A DNA stretch of 64,000 nucleotides, from the NCBI GenBank assembly GCA_949291365.1, contig CASEVJ010000003.1:1-64000 (forward strand), given 5' to 3'. Position numbers and translations under genes: made by a program. Below are positions 1-9,001 of the stretch, piece after piece. Position 1 is the first letter of the stretch; each line of letters starts with the position of its first letter. Source of the DNA: an uncultured bacterium. Its GTDB lineage: Bacteria; Elusimicrobiota; Elusimicrobia; Elusimicrobiales; Elusimicrobiaceae. A model generated the notes under the pieces. That model did not search any database. It had not been told where the DNA came from and was given only the letters and a program-made list of their open reading frames with translations.

Positions 1-16
1 CACCTTGTTTAACCTA

Positions 17-35
17 CCGCCTGGCTGCCAGGCGG
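17..35. other. perfect inverted repeat upstream of nifJ
   Basis: CCGCCTGGC and GCCAGGCGG are separated by one base, so about 8 bp can pair around a 3-base loop. The bases that follow (AAACTCG) are not a clean U-tract, so this is a poor terminator. It could be an operator or a leader hairpin of nifJ, or the end of an upstream unit outside the window. Confidence 0.4.
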
Positions 36-71
36 AAACTCGTTTTATATTACCAAAAGGAGATTTACTCT

Positions 72-3000
72 ATGGCCAAACTAGTCGCTATGGACGGCAA
101 CGCGGCGGTATCCCACGTCGCGCACGCCACCAACGAAGTCATCGCGATTTACCCTATCACTCCGTCTTCTACGATGGGTGAAATCTGCGACGCCAAAAGC
201 GCCAAAGGCGAAACCAACATCTGGGGCAATGTGCCCGTCGTGACGGAAATGCAATCCGAAGGCGGCGCCTCCGGTGCGGTACACGGTTCTTTAACCGCCG
301 GCGCGCTGACCACCACGTTTACCGCCTCCCAGGGCTTGCTTTTGATGATTCCGAACATGTACAAAATCGCCGGTGAACTGACCCCGACGGTTTTCCACGT
401 GTCTGCCCGCGCTTTGGCCACGACCGCCTTGTCCATTTTCGGCGACCATTCCGACGTGATGTCCGTTCGCCAGACCGGCTGGGCCATGCTGTGCTCCGAC
501 AATCCGCAGGAAGCCATGGATATGGCTTTAATTGCCCAAGCCGCCACGCTTAAAGCGCGCGTGCCGTTTGTGCACTTCTTTGACGGATTCCGCACCAGCC
601 ACGAGCTGAACATGGTAGAGCCCTTGACCAAAGAGCAAATGGCCTCCATGATTGACGAAAAGGCCATTGCCGAGCACAAAGCCCGCGGCCTCAACCCCGA
701 ACACCCGACCGTACGCGGCACCGCCGCCAACCCGGACGTGTACTTCCAATCCCGCGAAGCCGTCAACAAATTTTACAACGCTGTGCCCGAAATCGTGAAA
801 AACGAAATGGCCGCCTTTGAAAAATTGACCGGCCGCAAATACGACTTGTTCCAATACGTCGGCGACGCCGATGCAGAAAAACTGGTCGTGGTCATGGGCT
901 CCGGCGCCGACGTGGCGCAAATCGCCGCCGAAGCGATGAAAGGCCAAAAAGTGGGCGTACTCAAAGTAAAACTGTTCCGCCCCTTCAGCATTGCCGATTT
1001 TATCCGCGTCATTCCCAACACCATTAAAAAAGTGGCCGTTTTGGACCGCACCAAAGAACCGGGCGCCCTGGGCGAACCCTTGTTCCAAGACGTCTGCGCG
1101 GCTTTCTTGACCAACGAAGCCAAGGCCAAATTCCCGGTCACTCCGCTCATCATCGGCGGCCGCTATGGCATTGGTTCTAAAGACTTTACCCCCTCCGATG
1201 TCAAAGCCGTCTTTGACAACTTGGATCTCAAAGAACCCAAAAAGAACTTTACCGTGGGCATCAATGACGATTTGACCCACTCTTCCCTGCCTGCAGCCAA
1301 ACTGGACAACAAAGCCGGCAACGATATTTTCGCCGCTATGTTCTACGGGCTGGGCTCCGACGGCACGGTAGGCGCCAACAAAAACACGATGAAAATCATC
1401 AGCGCCAACGGTTTCTTTGCCCAAGGGTACTTTGTGTATGACTCCAAGAAATCCGGCTCCATGACCACCTCTCACATTCGCTTTGGCAAAAACTATATCC
1501 GCGCTCCGTACCTCATTCAGTCTGCTGATTTTATCGGCGTACACATGTTTGACTTCCTGGACAAATATGATGTGCTGGGCAAAGCCAAAGAAGGCGCTAC
1601 GGTGCTGATCAACTCCCCGTACTCCGCCGAAGAAGTGTGGAACCATTTAACCGCTGAAGTACAGAAACAAATCATTGACAAAAAACTCAAAGTCTATGTC
1701 ATTGACGCTTCTGACATTGCTTTGGCTACCGGCATGGGCAGCCGCACCAACACCATCATGCAGACGGCGTTCTTCGGTATCGCTGGTGTAATCCCGACGG
1801 AAAAAGCCATCGCCGACATTAAAGAAGCCATTAAGAAAACCTATTCCAAAAAAGGCGAAGAAATCGTGCAGAAGAACTACAAAGCCGTAGACGCGGCTTT
1901 GGCTGGCTTGCACGAAGTGAAATATCCGGCCCAGGTAACCTCTAAACTGCACACCAAAGCCCCCGTCCCGGCCGATGCCCCCGCGTTTGTCAAAGACGTG
2001 CTGGGTGAAATGATTGCCGGCCGCGGCGATGCGTTGCCGACCTCTGCCATGCCCGAAGGCGGCGTCTATCCCACCGGCACCACGCAGTATGAAAAACGCA
2101 ACATCGCCATTCAGGTTCCGCAGTGGGACCCCAACACCTGCATTCAGTGCGGTTTCTGCTCTTTAGTGTGCCCGCATGCGGCTATCCGCATTAAAGCCTA
2201 TGACGGCGCGGCGCTCAAAGACGCTCCGAAAACCTTTAAATCCGCCGAAGGCAAAGCCGACTTGGCCGGTTTGAAATTTACGGTACAAGTAGCGGTGGAA
2301 GACTGCACAGGCTGCGGCGCGTGTGTGTTTAACTGCCCCGCCAAGAATAAAGAAAACCCGGACAAGAAAGCCATCAATATGGTGCACCAGCTGGAAGTGC
2401 GCGACAATGAAATTGACAACTTCGCTTTCTTCCTGGGCCTCAAACAGGCTGACGTAAAAACCAAGAAAGAAACCGTCAAAGGTTCCCAGCTGCGCAAACC
2501 TTTGTTTGAGTTCTCCGGCGCGTGCGCCGGCTGCGGAGAAACCCCGTATGTCAAACTCTTGACCCAACTGTTCGGCGACCGCTTGGCCGTGGCCAACGCG
2601 ACGGGCTGCTCCTCCATTTACGGCGGCAACCTGCCCACCACGCCATACTGCAAACGCGACGACGGAAAAGGCCCCGCCTGGTCTAACTCCTTGTTTGAAG
2701 ACAACGCCGAATTCGGCTTGGGTATCCGCGTAGCTTACGACCAGTTAAACAGCAACGCCAAAGCCCTGCTGAGCGAAGTTAAAGACGGCTGTCTCAAAGA
2801 CCATGCCGCCTTGGTGGACGCTATCTTGAACAATGCACAGAAAACCGATGAAGAAGTGGAATCACAGCGCAAGAGCGTGGCTGAACTGAAAGCCATCTTG
2901 GAGAAAACTGACTGCGAAAAAGGCAACCGCCTCTTAAGCTTTGCCGACTACTTGGTACGCAAATCCGTCTGGATCTTGGGCGGTGACGGCTGGGCCTACG

Positions 3001-3632
3001 ATATTGGCTACGGTGGGTTGGATCACGTATTAGCCAGCGGAAAGAACATCAAAATCTTGGTGCTGGATACGGAAGTGTACTCCAACACCGGCGGCCAGAT
3101 GTCTAAAGCCACCCCGTTGGGCGCCAAAGCCCTGTTTGCCGCCGGCGGCAAAACCATGCCGAAGAAAGACCTAGGCATGATTGCCATGACTTACGGCAAC
3201 ATCTATGTGGCGCAGGTGGCTATGGGCGCCAATATGAACCAGACCATTCAGGCCCTAGCGGAAGCCGACGCTTACGACGGCCCGGCTTTGGTTATCGCCT
3301 ACTCTCACTGCATTGCCCACGGTATTGATATGTCTAAGGGTATGGGCGAAGCCAAACGCGCGGTGCAGGCCGGACGCTGGATCCTCTACCGCTTTAACCC
3401 TCAGGCCCGCTATGAAGGCAAAAACCCGCTGCACGTGGACAGCCCGCTGACAGAGCCCACGCTGCCACTGGTGGACTATATGAGCGGCGAAAACCGCTTC
3501 AAAGGGCTTATGCGTGACAACCCGGCCCTGGCGCAGGAGCTGATTAAACGCGCCGAGTCGGAATACGCCTGGAGACGCGACCTGTACAAACAACTGGCTG
3601 CCATTGAGCCGGCTGTAAAAGTGGAAAAATAG
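72..3632 (+). CDS. nifJ: pyruvate:ferredoxin (flavodoxin) oxidoreductase
   Basis: Single-chain PFOR of 1186 aa, the usual full length. It oxidises pyruvate with CoA to acetyl-CoA and CO2 and reduces ferredoxin, a central step of anaerobic fermentation in the cytoplasm. The N-terminal pyruvate-binding domain has YPITPSS near residue 27. A two-cluster ferredoxin domain has CIQCGFC...CP near 690 and CTGCGAC...CP near 748. The TPP/proximal-cluster domain begins with CAGCGE near 817 and contains GGDGWAYDIG near 970 and the NTGGQMS motif. AAAGGAG lies about 8 bases before the ATG, which fixes the start. The gene stands alone and is closed by a strong terminator. Family assignment is close to certain. 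Confidence 0.97.
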   Translation: MAKLVAMDGNAAVSHVAHATNEVIAIYPITPSSTMGEICDAKSAKGETNIWGNVPVVTEMQSEGGASGAVHGSLTAGALTTTFTASQGLLLMIPNMYKIAGELTPTVFHVSARALATTALSIFGDHSDVMSVRQTGWAMLCSDNPQEAMDMALIAQAATLKARVPFVHFFDGFRTSHELNMVEPLTKEQMASMIDEKAIAEHKARGLNPEHPTVRGTAANPDVYFQSREAVNKFYNAVPEIVKNEMAAFEKLTGRKYDLFQYVGDADAEKLVVVMGSGADVAQIAAEAMKGQKVGVLKVKLFRPFSIADFIRVIPNTIKKVAVLDRTKEPGALGEPLFQDVCAAFLTNEAKAKFPVTPLIIGGRYGIGSKDFTPSDVKAVFDNLDLKEPKKNFTVGINDDLTHSSLPAAKLDNKAGNDIFAAMFYGLGSDGTVGANKNTMKIISANGFFAQGYFVYDSKKSGSMTTSHIRFGKNYIRAPYLIQSADFIGVHMFDFLDKYDVLGKAKEGATVLINSPYSAEEVWNHLTAEVQKQIIDKKLKVYVIDASDIALATGMGSRTNTIMQTAFFGIAGVIPTEKAIADIKEAIKKTYSKKGEEIVQKNYKAVDAALAGLHEVKYPAQVTSKLHTKAPVPADAPAFVKDVLGEMIAGRGDALPTSAMPEGGVYPTGTTQYEKRNIAIQVPQWDPNTCIQCGFCSLVCPHAAIRIKAYDGAALKDAPKTFKSAEGKADLAGLKFTVQVAVEDCTGCGACVFNCPAKNKENPDKKAINMVHQLEVRDNEIDNFAFFLGLKQADVKTKKETVKGSQLRKPLFEFSGACAGCGETPYVKLLTQLFGDRLAVANATGCSSIYGGNLPTTPYCKRDDGKGPAWSNSLFEDNAEFGLGIRVAYDQLNSNAKALLSEVKDGCLKDHAALVDAILNNAQKTDEEVESQRKSVAELKAILEKTDCEKGNRLLSFADYLVRKSVWILGGDGWAYDIGYGGLDHVLASGKNIKILVLDTEVYSNTGGQMSKATPLGAKALFAAGGKTMPKKDLGMIAMTYGNIYVAQVAMGANMNQTIQALAEADAYDGPALVIAYSHCIAHGIDMSKGMGEAKRAVQAGRWILYRFNPQARYEGKNPLHVDSPLTEPTLPLVDYMSGENRFKGLMRDNPALAQELIKRAESEYAWRRDLYKQLAAIEPAVKVEK

Positions 3633-3646
3633 TTTCCTAGCAAGAC

Positions 3647-3685
3647 AAAACCCCCGGTTTGCATGAATACAAACCGGGGGTTTTT
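3647..3685 (+). terminator. intrinsic terminator of nifJ
   Basis: A 15-bp perfect stem (AAAACCCCCGGTTTG paired with its complement, 8-base loop) ends in a T-run. It begins 15 bases after the nifJ stop codon. Confidence 0.93.
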
Positions 3686-3923
3686 ATACACATCTCTTCT
3701 GCCCAGAGCTCTCCCCCACTTATAACCTTTCACATTAAAATCCGATTTTTTATAGAAGGACTTCTGACATTTTGTATGCCAGTCGTAAATATTAAAATCT
3801 GTATAAAAAGAAATATCGGGGTGCAAGGAGGTTCTCTTTTCTTTTAACAATACACCTACAGCCAATTACTGGACAATACTTTCTCTTTCATCTACTTGCC
3901 AGCCCTGACGGAAGGATTGTACA

Positions 3924-3956
3924 AAAACACTCCGCTTTTTAAGAGCGGAGTGTTTT
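3924..3956 (-). terminator. intrinsic terminator of the glycosyltransferase gene
   Basis: A 13-bp stem (AAAACACTCCGCT and its complement, 7-base loop) has A/T runs on both sides, so it could act in both directions. It sits 41 bases past the stop codon of the minus-strand gene. The roughly 240 bases between this hairpin and the nifJ terminator are AT-rich and show no convincing gene. Confidence 0.85.
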
Positions 3957-3996
3957 CTATCGTGCTGTCTCTATCCAACAACCCAACGGCCTGCTT

Positions 3997-5595
3997 TTAC
4001 CAATCTAAATAAAAAGTGATGTCTTCTTCACAAGTGGCAGACACTTCACAAGCACGGCCTACAATATTGATCAAACAAAGCTCCCGTTCTATACCGGCCT
4101 CCTTCCGGATTAATTCCAGCTTGCTGCTTCTGCACTGCGGAAACAAAATCATGGCATGATCTGCCCGCTTGAACGCCTGTTCAATCTCTTCTTTTGGCAA
4201 AATATTTAAAACTGTTACCGGATTATCTTTCTTAAAATACTTATTGAGGTACCAGCTCATCATTGGCCGAAGGGCTTGATCCGGCAGTCCCTCACGTATT
4301 AAAACAAAAAGTTCTTTCTTTTGGGATTGCATAAAATACTGCGTAAAAAGTTTAGCTCCATCGGGCTGTATTTGCCATACATAATACCACCAGGAAAAAG
4401 AATGCCACAAGCAAAATAATAAAAAGAGCCCGCTGACGACTAAAAAAACTCTTTTATATTCCCGGGCCAACTCATTCCATAACATGGCAGTAATTAAATA
4501 AAACGCTGGGAATATTACATAGAAAAAGCGTGGCACAAATAAATTCAACCGAAAAGACATTAAATAAATAACTAGAAATACAAGCCCTATGCCCCCTAGT
4601 AGCAACCAGCCACATGCAAACCGTTGGCTTGGTTCTTTTTTATAGGATTTATATAAACAAAAAACAGACGCAAGAGATACGAATATCCATACCCAGTGAC
4701 TATATTCCCCCCCAAACAAGAAACCGTTAAATTCAGAAACAAAATTTTTCATGGCATATTCATTTGCCCACCAATCCCCGCCAAAACGCATGCTTTTTAA
4801 ATTTTCCAAAGCATTCGGAATTAACCACAAAGAATAGATAGCCCCAACAAGGATTCCCCCCCACAACAAAGTCTTCCAGTATTTTTTATGTCTAAACGCC
4901 ACATACAACAATCCAATTAACAAAGAATAAAACCATGCCATACCAAAATAGTGGCTATACCCAAGAAGCAAGCCCGATATCCAAAAAACCCAGAAGGTTT
5001 TTCTTTCCAAATTAGATTGTTTAGAACACAAAAAATAATATATGTCTAACGCAGAAAAAGTGAACAGCACAGACAGCAACAATACCAGGGAATAAGAACG
5101 GGCCTGAGAAGCAAAATGCAAAAGAGGAAAGCTGGTCGCCATTAAACACACAAACAGCCATTGGGTAGTCTTCCCTAACCGTTCCCAAGGAAACATTTTC
5201 CAAGAAAAAAACAAAGCCAGCAAAGAACAGAGCAAACTGGGCAAATGGTATTTCCATTCTGCCAATACCGAAGGAAATAGATGATTATATAGCCACAATA
5301 AAAAATTATAAAGAGGCGGGTGGACATCTATAATCAACCAACGTTTCACTATTTCAGAGAAAGGCAATAGAGGATCTGTGGTAATGGCTGTAAACAGTTC
5401 ATCATATTCAAACGAAACTTTCAATGAAAAGAAACGACCTATTATACCCAGTAATACAACTAAAGCAACACCTACACTCAAACAAGTACTTTTTTTATCG
5501 TAAAAATAGCGGCTTTTGATAGTGGCGAATCCATTCTGTATTTTTAATAAGATATTGTGCATAAATTTGTTCCGATTTATAAATTTATTTTTCAA
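3997..5595 (-). CDS. GT39/ArnT-like membrane glycosyltransferase
   Basis: Polytopic membrane protein of 532 aa resembling the PMT/ArnT superfamily of polyprenyl-phosphate-sugar glycosyltransferases, which transfer sugars on the periplasmic face. The first loop carries the acidic motif EYDELF (63-68), followed by HPPLYN (92-97) and an ARSYSL segment, as in that family. About ten hydrophobic segments precede a soluble tail of about 120 residues. The start is a TTG codon with AAGGAAG six bases upstream; an ATG at residue 12 (5562) is the alternative. The gene is visibly richer in A+T than its neighbours and stands alone between terminators, which suggests acquisition by transfer. Donor and acceptor cannot be told from sequence. 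Confidence 0.8.
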   Translation of the reverse strand: MKNKFINRNKFMHNILLKIQNGFATIKSRYFYDKKSTCLSVGVALVVLLGIIGRFFSLKVSFEYDELFTAITTDPLLPFSEIVKRWLIIDVHPPLYNFLLWLYNHLFPSVLAEWKYHLPSLLCSLLALFFSWKMFPWERLGKTTQWLFVCLMATSFPLLHFASQARSYSLVLLLSVLFTFSALDIYYFLCSKQSNLERKTFWVFWISGLLLGYSHYFGMAWFYSLLIGLLYVAFRHKKYWKTLLWGGILVGAIYSLWLIPNALENLKSMRFGGDWWANEYAMKNFVSEFNGFLFGGEYSHWVWIFVSLASVFCLYKSYKKEPSQRFACGWLLLGGIGLVFLVIYLMSFRLNLFVPRFFYVIFPAFYLITAMLWNELAREYKRVFLVVSGLFLLFCLWHSFSWWYYVWQIQPDGAKLFTQYFMQSQKKELFVLIREGLPDQALRPMMSWYLNKYFKKDNPVTVLNILPKEEIEQAFKRADHAMILFPQCRSSKLELIRKEAGIERELCLINIVGRACEVSATCEEDITFYLDW

Positions 5596-5801
5596 AAAAT
5601 ACTTCCTTGTCTAACATATTTTTGATTATATTTTACAATTTATTCTTAAAATTACCTCTCAACAAATAGAAATATTTTCTTTTTCAGCAGGAATACCCAG
5701 TAATTCTTATACTTTCCATACCAGCGACACATCAGCCGCTTTTATATACGCCCCCTTATTTTCTAGGCCCTTTTGCCCTATAAAACTAGGTCTAAATACC
5801 C

Positions 5802-5830
5802 TTGTTTACTCCCAAATACAGTGACATAAT
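5802..5830 (+). promoter_or_regulatory. sigma-70-type promoter of the tandem-repeat protein
   Basis: TTGTTT and CATAAT are separated by 17 bases and followed by a leader of about 30 bases with a GAGAGGAGA ribosome site before the ATG at 5866. Confidence 0.5.
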
Positions 5831-5865
5831 ATAAGTAGAAGGAGATTTGTAGAGAGGAGAGTTAT

Positions 5866-6702
5866 ATGAAAAAAAATCTAGTGTTGTCCTTGTTGTTGAC
5901 AGGCATTTTGACGACAGCTTTTCCGGCTGCTGCCCAACGGCTGACGCCGAAGGATGAAGCATTGCTAAAAGGGGTGGAAAAAGCCGTAGCCAGCCAAATT
6001 CCCTCCGCCTGCATTAATGATTCTTGCTTTTATAATACATCAGAAGCCCTGGCCTATTGCCAAGGGTTTGCCCAGGCCGTCACCGAAACGGACTCTCTGC
6101 CGTCTACGGCGGATTTGTTGCTAAAAAATACCCTGACCCAATGCAAACAGGTGCTCCAAACGGCCTCTTCCGGCAGCTGTCTCTCCCAAACGGCTTATGA
6201 GTCAGCCAAAAAACAAGGCCGCCAAAGCTGGATTTCTGTTCTGATGAAAGGAACCCCAGCCCAGAATGCCGCCGCCGCACAAGTAGACTATGTAGACGGC
6301 TACCGTCAAATGGGCAAAGGCATTGCCCAAGGCGCCCATGAAGTGGCCGAGGTCTTTAATGACGGATATCAGAACATGGCCGAAGGATATGGAGCTGTCA
6401 GCTATGTAGACGGCTACCGCCAGATGGGCAAAGGCATTGCCCAAGGCGCCCACGAAGTGGCCGAGGTCTTTAATGACGGATATCAGAACATGGCTGAAGG
6501 ATATACAAAAGTCAGCTATGTAGATGGCTACCGCCAGATGGGCAAAGGCATTGCCCAAGGTGCCCACGAAGTGGCAGAGGCCTTTAATGACGGATATCAG
6601 AACATGGCTGAAGGATATACAAAAGTCAGCTATGTAGACGGTTACCGTCAAATGTGGCAATACATCAGAAACTTTTTCCGGCACAGCTGCCAAGGAAAAT
6701 AA
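5866..6702 (+). CDS. exported protein with YVDGYRQM tandem repeats
   Basis: Protein of 278 aa with a Sec signal peptide (LVLSLLLTGILTTAFPAAA, cleavage near residue 23). A unique domain with six cysteines spans about 24-135. From residue 142 three near-identical 38-residue repeats follow, containing YVDGYRQMGKGI, VAEVFNDGYQNMAEGY and similar text, and then the first eight residues of a fourth. The spacing of Y, G and M suggests paired amphipathic helices. A GAGAGGAGA site fixes the start, and a terminator follows at 6741. I do not recognise the family. A periplasmic or surface location is inferred from the signal peptide only. Confidence 0.85.
   Translation: MKKNLVLSLLLTGILTTAFPAAAQRLTPKDEALLKGVEKAVASQIPSACINDSCFYNTSEALAYCQGFAQAVTETDSLPSTADLLLKNTLTQCKQVLQTASSGSCLSQTAYESAKKQGRQSWISVLMKGTPAQNAAAAQVDYVDGYRQMGKGIAQGAHEVAEVFNDGYQNMAEGYGAVSYVDGYRQMGKGIAQGAHEVAEVFNDGYQNMAEGYTKVSYVDGYRQMGKGIAQGAHEVAEAFNDGYQNMAEGYTKVSYVDGYRQMWQYIRNFFRHSCQGK
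6289..6654 (+). repeat. 114-bp in-frame tandem repeat, 3.2 copies
   Basis: Units start at 6289, 6403 and 6517, with a 24-base partial copy at 6631. Spacing is exactly 114 bases and the copies differ at only a few positions, mostly silent (for example CGTCAA/CGCCAG), plus V/A and GA/TK changes in the protein. The near-identity points to recent duplication or ongoing homogenisation. Confidence 0.95.
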
Positions 6703-6740
6703 AATCTCCTTACATAAAACAACCTATCAATAACTCTCTG

Positions 6741-6770
6741 CCCCGGCCATACGGCCGGGGATTTTATTTT
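6741..6770 (+). terminator. intrinsic terminator after the repeat protein
   Basis: CCCCGGCC and GGCCGGGG close on the loop ATAC and are followed by ATTTTATTTT. Confidence 0.9.
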
Positions 6771-6835
6771 CAAACAGAACGCAGCACGGATTTTATATAA
6801 TTTATAGACATTTTTATTCGACAACCGAAACCCTA

Positions 6836-7555
6836 ATGAAAAAAACCGTTATTTTTCTGATAGCGCTGTTTAGCGTGGGATGTTATTTTTGGTACTACCA
6901 AGCCGATCAAGCCCAAAAAGCGGAAGAGCTCCTTTGGGCCGCCTATGACGGCGATTTGACCGCTGTCAAAAACGCGCTGGAAGACGGTGCCCCGCTTAAT
7001 TATTTATTTCACATTTCAGACCCGGCCCGCCATTATGAAAATGCACAGCTTACTCCTTTGCTTGCGGCCGCTTCCGGCGGAAACACAAAAGTATTGCTTT
7101 ACTTACTCAAACAGAGCCAAGATTTCGCCCAAGCCAATAAGCAGGGCTGGACACCGCTTTTCATCGCCGTGCGGGACGGCCATGCCGAAGCGGCCGCCCA
7201 GCTGGTGCACGCAGGGGCAGATCCCAATGTCCAAACCGATACCGGCACCACCCCGCTGCTACTGGCCTTGCTGGCGGATTTTCCTACGGAAAAGGAACGC
7301 CTGGCCCTCATGCAATACTTGCTCAAACGCGGCGCCGACCCCAATTTATCCACCGTGTTTGGCACCGACGCTTTGTTCTATGCAATTACCGAACGCCAAG
7401 ACCCTGCCGCCGCCGAACTTTTATTAAAACACGGGGCCGACCCCTGCCGCACTTACCAAGGCAAAACATTGGCTGAATGGCTCAAAAACGGCTCTTCAAA
7501 TGCGGCGCTGTCTGATATACTCAAAACCGCCGCCCGCTCCTGCACCGGCAAATAA
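6836..7555 (+). CDS. membrane-anchored ankyrin-repeat protein
   Basis: Protein of 239 aa with an N-terminal signal or anchor segment (VIFLIALFSVGCYFWYY) followed by about five ankyrin repeats covering residues 30-225. Repeat signatures include AAYDGDLTAVKNALEDGA, GWTPLFIAVRDGHAEAAAQL and HGADP. Ankyrin repeats bind other proteins; the partner is unknown. A cysteine at residue 16 is not in a good lipobox, so a plain anchor is more likely. No strong ribosome site precedes the ATG, and a TATAAT lies 34 bases upstream (6796-6801). Many bacterial ankyrin proteins sit in the envelope, which fits the anchor, but no function can be assigned. Confidence 0.85.
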   Translation: MKKTVIFLIALFSVGCYFWYYQADQAQKAEELLWAAYDGDLTAVKNALEDGAPLNYLFHISDPARHYENAQLTPLLAAASGGNTKVLLYLLKQSQDFAQANKQGWTPLFIAVRDGHAEAAAQLVHAGADPNVQTDTGTTPLLLALLADFPTEKERLALMQYLLKRGADPNLSTVFGTDALFYAITERQDPAAAELLLKHGADPCRTYQGKTLAEWLKNGSSNAALSDILKTAARSCTGK

Positions 7556-7922
7556 GGTGGGGCTATCTCCGCGCACCGTACAAAGGGCCCATTCCGGTAA
7601 CTTTATACGCCTTCCTATTTTGCCGGATTTTCTCTGCTCCGTCTGCCGCTGTTGCTGTGTTGGCGGCTTTATGTCCCCTTTATGTCCAACTCTCTCTATA
7701 GCGCGAAACAAACAGGCCGTTAGTTCTTTGAACGTCCTTTATGGCCCTCTGCACATTACCAAGGGCTGTTGTGCTTTTTCAAATAGTTTTTCACTTCCAA
7801 ATATTTTACAAGCGGCACTCTTCAACGGTTATAGCCGCCTTTTCCTAATCCCTATACCTAAAAAGCACCGGACGCTTCCTTTCATTTTCCAAACACCTTA
7901 TCCCGGGCCTGCAAAATTCCAC
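7556..7922. other. intergenic stretch without a supported gene
   Basis: These 367 bases lie between the ankyrin gene and the terminator of the DnaJ-type gene. A plus frame stays open from inside the ankyrin gene to 7976, but its product is Cys/Pro-rich, has no ribosome site and resembles nothing. No clear terminator for the ankyrin gene and no RNA fold stood out. Confidence 0.5.
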
Positions 7923-7952
7923 AAAAAACGCCTGCGGGTTTTGCCGCAGGCG
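7923..7952 (-). terminator. intrinsic terminator of the DnaJ-type gene
   Basis: CGCCTGCGG pairs with CCGCAGGCG; the minus-strand RNA ends in six U. It lies 21 bases past the stop codon. Confidence 0.9.
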
Positions 7953-7972
7953 CAGAGATATTGCTCTGTTCT

Positions 7973-8953
7973 TTAGCTTATTTGGGCCAATTTGCTGAAC
8001 AGCTCTTTTTGTTCTTTGGTCAGCGAATGCGGCACATCAATATTCAGCGTAATAAATAAGCTGCCTTTGTTGTTTAGCCCCTTTCCGCTCAATTTTAGTT
8101 TTTTGCCTCCATGCGTTCCGGCCGGCACTTTCACTTTTACCGGGCCGTCCAGCGTTGGCACAAAAATCGTACCGCCCAAAGCCGCCGTCCAGGGCATAAT
8201 CGTCACTGCGGCATGCAGGTCGTCCCCTTCCAGGCGGTATGTTAAGTGCGGACGGATTTTAATGGTTAAATACAAATCCCCGTTCCCCCGCTGGGTGGGG
8301 TTGCCCAGCCCTTTCAGTTTAATACGTTTGCCTTCTCCCACGCCGGCAGGCAGTTTTACCGTCACGTTGCGTCCACCCGGCAGCGTCAGCTGCATTTGTC
8401 CGCCGCGGTGGGCGTCTTCCAAATTCAGCGCCAGTTCTGCCTCCATATCTCCGCTGCGCTGGCTGGGCGCCCCGCTGCGGGCGCCGCCAAAACCGGAAAA
8501 ACCACCCATGCCGCCAAAGCCGCCTCCAAAAATACTTTGGAAGAAATCGCTGAAATCCGCCCCACCGCCAAAATCTCCCCCGCCGCTGGAGCTGAAATTA
8601 TAGTAGGTATTGCCATTGCCGCCGGAGTACTGCTGGTAGCCGCCGCCAAACGGATTGGCCCCGCCGGAAGAGGAGCGCGTTCTCCCGCCGGAAGAGGAAC
8701 CGCCGCCGCGGGCATAGTTTTGATATCCTTCTTCTCCTACTTGGTCATAGATAGCGCGTTTTTGTTTATCAGAAAGCACGGCATAGGCCTCGTTAACATC
8801 TTTGAACTTTTCCGTCATAGCGGCCTTTTGCGCTTCCGGGTGCAAATCCGGATGGTATTTGCGGGCAGCCGTCTTGAACGCTTTTTTAATTTCAGCGTCG
8901 GTAGCATTTTTACTTACGCCTAAAATTTTGTAATAATCTTTATATTGAGCCAT
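7973..8953 (-). CDS. CbpA/type-B DnaJ co-chaperone
   Basis: Protein of 326 aa. The J domain (residues 1-70) has the HPD motif at 34-36 that stimulates the ATPase of DnaK. A long Gly/Ser/Phe-rich linker follows (about 80-165), then two C-terminal beta domains (about 180-320) that bind substrate. There is no CxxCxGxG zinc-finger region, so it is type B (CbpA or DnaJ2-like) rather than true DnaJ. The start is taken at the ATG preceded by GGAGGGGG; an ATG 13 codons upstream has no ribosome site. The G/S-rich linker is longer than in E. coli CbpA. It is divergent from the MFS gene next door. Confidence 0.93.
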   Translation of the reverse strand: MAQYKDYYKILGVSKNATDAEIKKAFKTAARKYHPDLHPEAQKAAMTEKFKDVNEAYAVLSDKQKRAIYDQVGEEGYQNYARGGGSSSGGRTRSSSGGANPFGGGYQQYSGGNGNTYYNFSSSGGGDFGGGADFSDFFQSIFGGGFGGMGGFSGFGGARSGAPSQRSGDMEAELALNLEDAHRGGQMQLTLPGGRNVTVKLPAGVGEGKRIKLKGLGNPTQRGNGDLYLTIKIRPHLTYRLEGDDLHAAVTIMPWTAALGGTIFVPTLDGPVKVKVPAGTHGGKKLKLSGKGLNNKGSLFITLNIDVPHSLTKEQKELFSKLAQIS

Positions 8954-9001
8954 ATTTTCCCCCTCCGTCACCCATTTTATATAATTTTCCAAGAGGGAAC
9001 A

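Noticed and set aside
17-35. Terminator of an upstream gene
   Set aside because: No adequate T-run follows, so only an inverted repeat is reported.
528-1646. 372-codon minus frame inside nifJ
   Set aside because: It is the mirror of a strongly biased coding gene; the plus strand has intact PFOR motifs throughout.
6289-6654. CRISPR-like array
   Set aside because: The repeats are contiguous, 114 bases long, in frame and without spacers.
6202-6693. 163-codon minus frame with its own repeats
   Set aside because: Mirror of the 114-bp coding repeats of the plus-strand gene, which has the signal peptide and ribosome site.
7500-7976. 158-codon plus frame after the ankyrin gene
   Set aside because: Starts inside the ankyrin gene, is rich in Cys and Pro, lacks a ribosome site and reaches into a terminator.
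8396-8923. 175-codon plus frame across the Gly-rich linker of the DnaJ-type gene
   Set aside because: Produced by the GGC/GCC-rich linker read backwards; the J-domain gene is certain.
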